Source of the DNA: Amycolatopsis balhimycina FH 1894
GTDB lineage: Bacteria; Actinomycetota; Actinomycetes; Mycobacteriales; Pseudonocardiaceae
Assembly (NCBI RefSeq): GCF_000384295.1
Contig: NZ_KB913037.1
Coordinates: 7,131,533 to 7,195,532, forward strand
DNA length: 64,000 bases
Reading direction: 5' to 3'
The notes under the pieces were generated by a model. The model saw only the letters and a program-made list of their open reading frames with translations. It searched no databases and had not been told where the DNA came from. Made by a program: the position numbers and the translations under genes. Position 1 is the first letter of the stretch; every line of letters starts with the position of its first letter. Positions 58,996 through 64,000 of this stretch are shown piece after piece.

Positions 58996-60270
58996 GTGCG
59001 CCGGGAAGCGATTTCCGCCTGGCCGGGCTGGCCTGTGCGGTGGGCGATGTGGGCCGGTGCCAAGACCCGCTGGATCCCTTACGCCCTCGGCTGCGAACTG
59101 CTCGCCGTCGTCGCGACCGGGACTGCCTTGGCCACCGGGTTCGGCGGATCGGTGCGTCCGGTGTGGTTCGCCGTGCTGGTCGCCCTCGGGGTGGCCCAGG
59201 CCGAGATGTCGCGCCGCATCGAACGGTTGCGCCGGTGGATGAGCGGGCAGACGCACATCAACGTCACCTCCGTCTGGTACCTCGCCGGGGTCGTCCTGCT
59301 GCCGCCGGCTTGGGTGGCGCTGCTGGCCGTCGTGCTCTACACGCACCTGTGGGTGCGAGTGTGGCGACAGGTCCGTACGCGGCCCGCTCACCGTTTCGTC
59401 GCGAGTACCGCTTGGGCGATGCTCTCCTGCTTCGCTGCTTCCTCCGTTCTCGCGGTCTTGGGTCTGCACGGGACGCCGTTGCAGACGCCGCGCGGGTTGT
59501 TCGCGCTCTGCCTGGCGGCCGCGGTGTTCGAGCTGGTGAACGTCGGCCTCGTGGCAGCCGGCATCTACCTGTACACCAGCCAGCGTTCGGTGGCCGACCT
59601 CGTCGGGACGTGGGAAGACAACGCGTTCGAGCTGGCGACCCTCTGTCTCGGCGGGCTCGCCGCCCTCGCGCTGGTCGAGCAGCCGGTGCTCGTGCTGTTC
59701 GTCGTGGCGCCCTTGCTGCTTCTGCACCGCTACCTGCTGCTGAAGCAGCAGCTGCAGGTGGCGGCCGTCACCGACGAGAAGACCGGGTTGCTCAACACCG
59801 CGGGCTGGCACGAATCCGCGGTGCGCGAGCACGCCCGCGCGCAGCGCCGCGGCACCGACGGGGGCTTCGCGGTGCTGATGATCGACCTGGACCACTTCAA
59901 GCGGATCAACGACACCTACGGTCACCTGACCGGCGACGACGTGCTGGCGGCCGTCGCGGTGGCGATCTCCGGTTCGGTGCGCCAGGGCGACACGGTGGGC
60001 CGGTTCGGCGGTGAGGAGTTCGTGGTGCTGCTGCCGGGCATCGGCCGCGCCGACGTGCTCGCCATCGCCGAGCGGGTGCGGGTGGCGGTGGGCGAGCTGA
60101 ACGTGGTGATCTCGACGGGTACCGGGACGGTCCGGGTGAGTGGCCTTTCGGTGTCGATCGGGGTCGCGCGGCATCCGGACGCGGGCCTGGCCCTCGACGA
60201 CGTCCTCCGTGCGGCCGACGCGGCGCTGTATCGCGCCAAGGAAGCCGGTCGCAACCGGGTTGCGGTGTGA
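58996..60270 (+). CDS. membrane-bound diguanylate cyclase (GGDEF)
   Basis: A 424-residue protein (from GTG 58996) with six or seven hydrophobic helices over about 25-240 and a C-terminal GGDEF domain. The active-site motif is GGEEF (338-342), and an inhibitory RxxD site (Arg329-Asp332, RQGD) lies 5 residues before it, so it should make cyclic di-GMP and be product-inhibited. LMIDLDHFKRINDTYGHLTGD is the metal/substrate region. The frame is open from 58828, but those extra residues look non-coding. The N-terminal membrane part probably senses an unknown signal. Confidence 0.85.
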   Translation: MRREAISAWPGWPVRWAMWAGAKTRWIPYALGCELLAVVATGTALATGFGGSVRPVWFAVLVALGVAQAEMSRRIERLRRWMSGQTHINVTSVWYLAGVVLLPPAWVALLAVVLYTHLWVRVWRQVRTRPAHRFVASTAWAMLSCFAASSVLAVLGLHGTPLQTPRGLFALCLAAAVFELVNVGLVAAGIYLYTSQRSVADLVGTWEDNAFELATLCLGGLAALALVEQPVLVLFVVAPLLLLHRYLLLKQQLQVAAVTDEKTGLLNTAGWHESAVREHARAQRRGTDGGFAVLMIDLDHFKRINDTYGHLTGDDVLAAVAVAISGSVRQGDTVGRFGGEEFVVLLPGIGRADVLAIAERVRVAVGELNVVISTGTGTVRVSGLSVSIGVARHPDAGLALDDVLRAADAALYRAKEAGRNRVAV

Positions 60271-60448
60271 GAGGCGGTTCGGGGCGGTGCTGTATCGGGC
60301 CGCGGTAGCTGTGCGGGTGAGGCGTTGGAGCGCGGGTCTGATCGATCGAAGGTCGATCTGGTGTGTGGGGTGAGGGGCAACCGTCCGCAGCTGTGCCGCT
60401 GTGATGCAGGGCGCGAAATACGCCGCCGCGCCGGTCGTTGCACTTCGT

Positions 60449-61516
60449 ATGAGCGGCGCGGATCACGAGACGGATGTGGTGGTGATCGGGGCCGGGCAGG
60501 CCGGGCTGTCCGCCGCCTATCACCTTCGGCGGGCCGGGTTCGCCAACCGGAGCGGGTTCGTCGTGCTCGATCACGGGAAGCGGGCCGGGGGTGCCTGGCA
60601 GTACCGGTGGCCGTCGCTGGTTCTCGGGAAGGTTCATGGCATCCATGACCTGCCCGGCATGGCTTTCGGCACTCCGGATGCGACGCGTCCCGCCTCCGAA
60701 GTCGTTTCCGAATACTTCGCGCGCTTCGAAAGCGTTTACGACCTCCCGGTGCTCCGGCCCGTCGACGTCCAGTCGGTGACGCGGGCGGGGGAGCGGCTGG
60801 TCGTCTCCAGCCCGGCCGAGTCCTGGGCCGCGCGTGCCGTCATCAGCGCCACCGGGACCTGGGACCGTCCTTTCTGGCCGCGCTACCCCGGCCAGGAGAC
60901 CTTCGCCGGGCGTCAGCTGCACACCGCCGACTACACCGGACCCGAAGACTTCCGCGGCAGGCGCGTGGTCGTGGTCGGAGGTGGGGCCTCCGCCGTTCAG
61001 CTGCTCATGGAGTTCGCGCAGCTCGCCCGCGCGACGGCCTGGGTCACGCGCCGGCCGCCCGTGTGGCGTGACGAGCCCTTCAGCGAGAACTGGGGACGCA
61101 ATGTCGTCGCCAAGGTCGACGAGCGGGTGCGGGCCGGGCTGCCGCCCGAAAGCGTTGTCAGCGTGACCGATCTGGCCGTGACGCCGGAAGTGCGGGCCGC
61201 CCGCGCCGCCGGGATCCTCGACCGGCGGCCGATGTTCGAACGCATCACGCCCGAAGGTGTCGTCTGGCCTGACGGTGAGCGGTTCGACGCCGACGTGATC
61301 CTCTGGGCCACCGGCTTCCGCGCGGCGATCGACCACCTCGCGCCGCTGCACGTCCGCGGACCCGGTGGCGGGATCCGCATGGACGGCACGCTCGTGGTGC
61401 TCGAGCCGCGCCTGCACCTGGTCGGGTACGGGCCGTCGGCGAGCACGGTCGGAGCCAACCGGGCCGGCCGCGCCGCGGTGACGGAGATCCGGAAGCTGCT
61501 GCGTTCGGAGCGCTGA
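60449..61516 (+). CDS. flavin-dependent monooxygenase, CzcO-like
   Basis: A 355-residue FAD/NADPH enzyme. FAD binding is VVVIGAGQAGLSAAYHLRRAG near residue 8. GAWQYRWPSLVL is typical of flavin monooxygenases, followed by the NADPH loop VVVVGGGASAVQLLMEFA. ATGFRAAIDHLAPL is the late ATG motif. Likely reactions are N- or S-oxidation, or Baeyer-Villiger oxidation; the substrate is unknown. I chose ATG 60449 (MSGADHETDVVVIG) over 60401. A perfect hairpin follows its stop. Confidence 0.87.
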   Translation: MSGADHETDVVVIGAGQAGLSAAYHLRRAGFANRSGFVVLDHGKRAGGAWQYRWPSLVLGKVHGIHDLPGMAFGTPDATRPASEVVSEYFARFESVYDLPVLRPVDVQSVTRAGERLVVSSPAESWAARAVISATGTWDRPFWPRYPGQETFAGRQLHTADYTGPEDFRGRRVVVVGGGASAVQLLMEFAQLARATAWVTRRPPVWRDEPFSENWGRNVVAKVDERVRAGLPPESVVSVTDLAVTPEVRAARAAGILDRRPMFERITPEGVVWPDGERFDADVILWATGFRAAIDHLAPLHVRGPGGGIRMDGTLVVLEPRLHLVGYGPSASTVGANRAGRAAVTEIRKLLRSER

Positions 61517-61518
61517 GG

Positions 61519-61540
61519 GTCTTCGCCGGAAGGCGAAGAC
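61519..61540. terminator. perfect 9-bp hairpin with GGAA loop
   Basis: GTCTTCGCC (61519-61527) and GGCGAAGAC (61532-61540) flank GGAA. It begins 3 nt after the monooxygenase stop and faces the convergent aldo/keto reductase gene. No T-run follows. Confidence 0.65.
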
Positions 61541-61654
61541 GAGAGTGGCAAGAGGCATACGACCAAAGCTACCGAACATCTGTGCGAACACCATCGCTGA
61601 ATCGGGTGATCTTCCGGGGGAGACCGTTTCCCTTGTGTCGCACCGGAAAAACCG

Positions 61655-62704
61655 TCACGTCAGGGCCATTCCCGGTACGCGGGCACGGATCGCCGTCATG
61701 GTCGCTTCGTCCGAGACGCCCTGCCAGTCGTACCGTGGCGTGTAGGGGGCGCTAAGCGCGTGCACGTCCGAGTCGGTGAGTTCGACGTCCAGCGACGCGA
61801 CCGCGTCGTCGATCTGCCGGGTCGAACCGGCGCCGACCAGCGGGGCGGTGACGACCGGCTGGCGGTGCAGCCACGCCAGGGCGATGGACGCGCGGCTCAC
61901 GCCGTGCGCGGCCGCGACCTTGCCGACCGCGTCGACGATCGCGCGGTTCGACGCCTCTTCCGCGGGCGAGTACAGCATGTCCGCGTAAGCCCCGTCGGTG
62001 CCGGAGCGGGCGGTCGACTTCGCGTCGTCCCAGGCGCGAGCGAGGCGGCCGCGGGCCAGCGGACTCCAGATGATCGTGCCGACGCCTTCGTCCAGGCACA
62101 GCGGGATCATCTCGCGTTCTTCCTCGCGGGCGAGCAGGTTGTAGTGGTCCTGCATGGACGCGAACCGGGCCCAGCCGTGCTGCTTCTGCAGGTGCAGGGC
62201 CTTGGCGAACTCCCAAGCGAACATCGACGACGCGCCCAGGTAGCGCACCTTGCCGGCCTTGACCAGGTCGCTGAGTGCCTCGAGGGTCTCTTCCAGCGGC
62301 GTCGCGTGGTCGTTGCGGTGGATCTGGTAGAGGTCGATGTAGTCCGTGCCGAGCCGCCGCAGCGAATGGTCGACTTCGGTCATGATCGCCTTGCGGGACA
62401 AGCCTTTCCCGTTGGGGCCGGGGCGCATCGGATGGCGCAGCTTCGTGGCGATCACGACGTCGTCGCGGTCGGCGAAGTCCCTGAGCGCGCGGCCCAGGAT
62501 CTCCTCGCTGGACCCATTCGAGTACATGTTCGCGGTGTCGAAGAAATTGATGCCCACGTCCAGGGCGTGCTTGATCAGGGGGCGGGCCTGCTCTTCGCCG
62601 AGGGACCAGACGGGGTGGCCGCGGTCGGGTTCGCCGTAGGTCATCGCGCCGATCGCGATGGGCGAGACGTCCAGGCCGGTGGTGCCGAGCTTCACGTAAC
62701 GCAT
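61655..62704 (-). CDS. aldo/keto reductase
   Basis: A 349-residue AKR barrel. The tetrad is visible: Asp and Tyr in FFDTANMYSNGSSEEILG, Lys in VIATKLRHPM and His in LYQIHRNDHATP. WSPLARGRLARAWDD and LVGAGSTRQIDDAV are cofactor-binding segments for NADPH. It resembles the YajO group of general aldehyde/ketone reductases. The ATG is preceded by AGGAGACCC. Two palindromes and a TetR gene lie directly upstream in the divergent direction, so it is probably repressed by that TetR protein. Confidence 0.92.
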   Translation of the reverse strand: MRYVKLGTTGLDVSPIAIGAMTYGEPDRGHPVWSLGEEQARPLIKHALDVGINFFDTANMYSNGSSEEILGRALRDFADRDDVVIATKLRHPMRPGPNGKGLSRKAIMTEVDHSLRRLGTDYIDLYQIHRNDHATPLEETLEALSDLVKAGKVRYLGASSMFAWEFAKALHLQKQHGWARFASMQDHYNLLAREEEREMIPLCLDEGVGTIIWSPLARGRLARAWDDAKSTARSGTDGAYADMLYSPAEEASNRAIVDAVGKVAAAHGVSRASIALAWLHRQPVVTAPLVGAGSTRQIDDAVASLDVELTDSDVHALSAPYTPRYDWQGVSDEATMTAIRARVPGMALT

Positions 62705-62728
62705 GACAGGGTCTCCTGACCGTAACTC

Positions 62729-62777
62729 GCGGAGGATGCTCCGGATGTAACACCGAAACTAGCGGAGGATTCTCCGC
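62729..62777. promoter_or_regulatory. two TetR-type operator sites
   Basis: Site 1 GCGGAGGATGCTCCGG (62729-62744) and site 2 GCGGAGGATTCTCCGC (62762-62777) are imperfect and perfect palindromes. Their start points are 33 bp apart, about three DNA turns. The flanks match too (ACT before, ATGT after). They sit between the divergent aldo/keto reductase and tetR starts. Confidence 0.75.
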
Positions 62778-62804
62778 ATGTCAAAGATGAGGCATGATCG
62801 GGGC

Positions 62805-63380
62805 ATGACAGACGGGACGTACGGCACCCAGCGCAAGGCCGCCGCGCGCAACCGGGTCGCGATCATCGAGGCCGCTCACGAGCTGTTCGCGCGGAACCCC
62901 CTGGTACCGCTGAGCGAGGTCGCCAAACGCGCCGGTGTCGGAGCCGGCACCCTCTACCGCCACTTCCCGACGCGCGAAGACCTGATCCTCGCGGCCTACC
63001 AGCACGACATCGAACGCCTGACGACCACCGCCGACGACGTGCTGGCCCGCCATTCGTCCGCGAAGGCCGCCTTCGTCGAGTGGTTCGAGATCCTGTCGGC
63101 CTACATCCGCATCAAGCACGGGCTCGGCGACGCGCTGCACGGCGCCGCGGCCCAGGAGCTCATCAGTGCCTCGTGGGCGCCCACCACCGCGGCCGTCAAG
63201 AAGCTCGTCGACGCGTGCGTGGCCGAAGGCAGCATCGCGGCCGGGCACGACCCCGCCGACATCATCATGCTCATGAGCTTCCTCTGGCGCGTCGCGAACA
63301 ACGACGACGGCGCCGCGCAAGGGCGACGCCTGATCGCCACGATCTTCTCCGGTCTGCAGGCGCCGCCCCGCTCGAGCTGA
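62805..63380 (+). CDS. TetR-family repressor
   Basis: A 191-residue regulator. The N-terminal HTH is NRVAIIEAAHELFARNPLVP then LSEVAKRAGVGAGTLYRHFPTREDL, with recognition helix at VGAGTLYRHF. The C-terminal helical ligand domain shows LWRVANNDDG near the end. It is divergent from the aldo/keto reductase gene, with two matching operators between, so it should repress that gene and itself. I chose ATG 62805; ATG 62778 abuts operator 2. Confidence 0.91.
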   Translation: MTDGTYGTQRKAAARNRVAIIEAAHELFARNPLVPLSEVAKRAGVGAGTLYRHFPTREDLILAAYQHDIERLTTTADDVLARHSSAKAAFVEWFEILSAYIRIKHGLGDALHGAAAQELISASWAPTTAAVKKLVDACVAEGSIAAGHDPADIIMLMSFLWRVANNDDGAAQGRRLIATIFSGLQAPPRSS

Positions 63381-63474
63381 GTCCCGCGCCGCGGGGCAGT
63401 AGCCCGCTCAACGGCACACGCGCTGAGCAGCGGAAATCGTGAAAAACTCACCCTCTTGACCGATTCAAGGGCAA

Positions 63475-63538
63475 GACAAGTCTTGTCATCCGGAACGGCA
63501 CGTCGTTACAGTCCGAATAGTTAGGAAACTTTCTTAAC
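63475..63538 (+). promoter_or_regulatory. two palindromes upstream of the secreted F5/8C-domain gene
   Basis: GACAAGTCTTGTC (63475-63487) is a perfect 6-1-6 palindrome 13 nt after a TTGACC box (63456-63461). GTTAGGAAACTTTCTTAAC (63520-63538) has 9-nt arms with one mismatch. AT-rich motifs of the second kind occur before secreted carbohydrate-active genes in actinomycetes, from memory, so sugar-responsive control is plausible. Confidence 0.45.
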
Positions 63539-63604
63539 TGTTTGTCGAACGTTGACCCGACGCCGCAGCCCACCAGCCACCGCCAGGCCCGTAAGGAGCG
63601 CGAC

Positions 63605-64000
63605 GTGCCTTCGACACGACTACGACCTCTTGCCCGACTCACCCCGGTGATCGCCGCCGTGGTGCTGCTGCCCTCGGCGATCGCCGCGGCCGCCACCCCG
63701 CAGGCCGCCGATGTCCTGCTGTCGCAGGGAAAACCCGTTGCCACGTCGACCGTCGAGAGCTCCTCGTACGCCGGCGCCAAGGCCGTCGACGGCAGCACCA
63801 CCACCCGCTGGGCCAGTGCCGAAGGCGCCGACCCGCAGTGGCTGCGGATCGACCTCGGCCAGGCCGCCACGATCCACCGCGTGCTCCTCAACTGGGAAGC
63901 CGCTTACGCCAAGAAGTACCGGATCGAGGTCTCCGACGACGGCACGTCGTTCACCACGGCCGCCACCGTCGACACCGGCGACGGCAAGCTCGACGACCTC
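63605..64000 (+). CDS. secreted F5/8 type C (CBM32-like) domain protein, 5' part
   Basis: GTG 63605, after GTAAGGAGCG, opens a frame that runs off the window (132 codons). The first 30 residues are a Sec signal peptide: basic start (RLRPLARLTP), hydrophobic core (VIAAVVLLPSAIAA) and a cleavage site near ATPQA. From residue 35 a discoidin-like domain follows: LLSQGKPVATSTVESSSYAG, KAVDGSTTTRWASAEGADPQ and WLRIDLGQATIHRVLLNWEA. Such domains bind carbohydrate, and proteins starting this way are often glycoside hydrolases, but the catalytic part lies outside the window. Confidence 0.88.
   Translation, partial: MPSTRLRPLARLTPVIAAVVLLPSAIAAAATPQAADVLLSQGKPVATSTVESSSYAGAKAVDGSTTTRWASAEGADPQWLRIDLGQAATIHRVLLNWEAAYAKKYRIEVSDDGTSFTTAATVDTGDGKLDDL

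Noticed and set aside
1..64000. CRISPR array, prophage, integrase or insertion sequence
   Set aside because: No regularly spaced direct repeats, no transposase or integrase domains and no phage structural genes were seen on either strand.

Overview
The window is high-GC DNA with many GTG starts and 1-8 nt stop/start overlaps. It has no detectable phage or insertion-sequence genes. This, together with the gene families present (CoxG, ShbA/SigD-like sigma, DUF5709, MocR and ROK regulators, an AftB-like GT-C transferase), points to the chromosome of a filamentous actinomycete of the Pseudonocardiaceae. Amycolatopsis is my best guess from general resemblance, but no search was run.

Layout. 1-2071: end of a short-chain dehydrogenase, a small membrane protein and an XRE-type regulator. 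2236-10446: a tandem glycine riboswitch followed by gcvP-gcvT-gcvH-glyA-lipA-sdaA, which together convert glycine to serine and then pyruvate and also supply lipoate for GcvH. 10433-16934: a FadR-type regulator, a class A PBP whose transpeptidase motifs are degraded, an O-methyltransferase, a MocR regulator and a TetX-like flavoenzyme. 16936-22339: two multi-pass membrane proteins, a ferredoxin-reductase-like flavoprotein, a broken SDR and small ORFs. 22544-32164: an apparently complete non-phosphorylative L-fucose pathway (ABC importer, mutarotase, dehydrogenase, lactonase, dehydratase, second dehydrogenase, FAH-family hydrolase, GntR regulator). 32199-35404: an ECF sigma factor and small membrane or acidic proteins. 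35522-40975: glycerate kinase, hydroxypyruvate reductase, alpha-galactosidase and a ROK regulator. 41635-47707: the protocatechuate/beta-ketoadipate genes pcaIJFHGDCR, without pcaB. 47765-58719: a molybdenum hydroxylase (form II CO-dehydrogenase-like) cluster, split by a cell-wall GT-C transferase gene and a tRNA. 58996-64000: diguanylate cyclase, flavin monooxygenase, an aldo/keto reductase with divergent TetR regulator, and the start of a secreted F5/8C-domain protein.

Most notable non-gene signals: (i) a tRNA-Arg(ACG) gene at 51399-51538 whose four stems are perfectly paired but whose anticodon loop is split by a 66-nt, three-hairpin insertion; (ii) two families of fixed-length intergenic palindromes, one 55 nt with four compensatory base-pair changes between its two copies, the other 53 nt and supplying the stop codon of the neighbouring gene in both copies; (iii) several perfect inverted repeats in promoter regions next to regulator genes.
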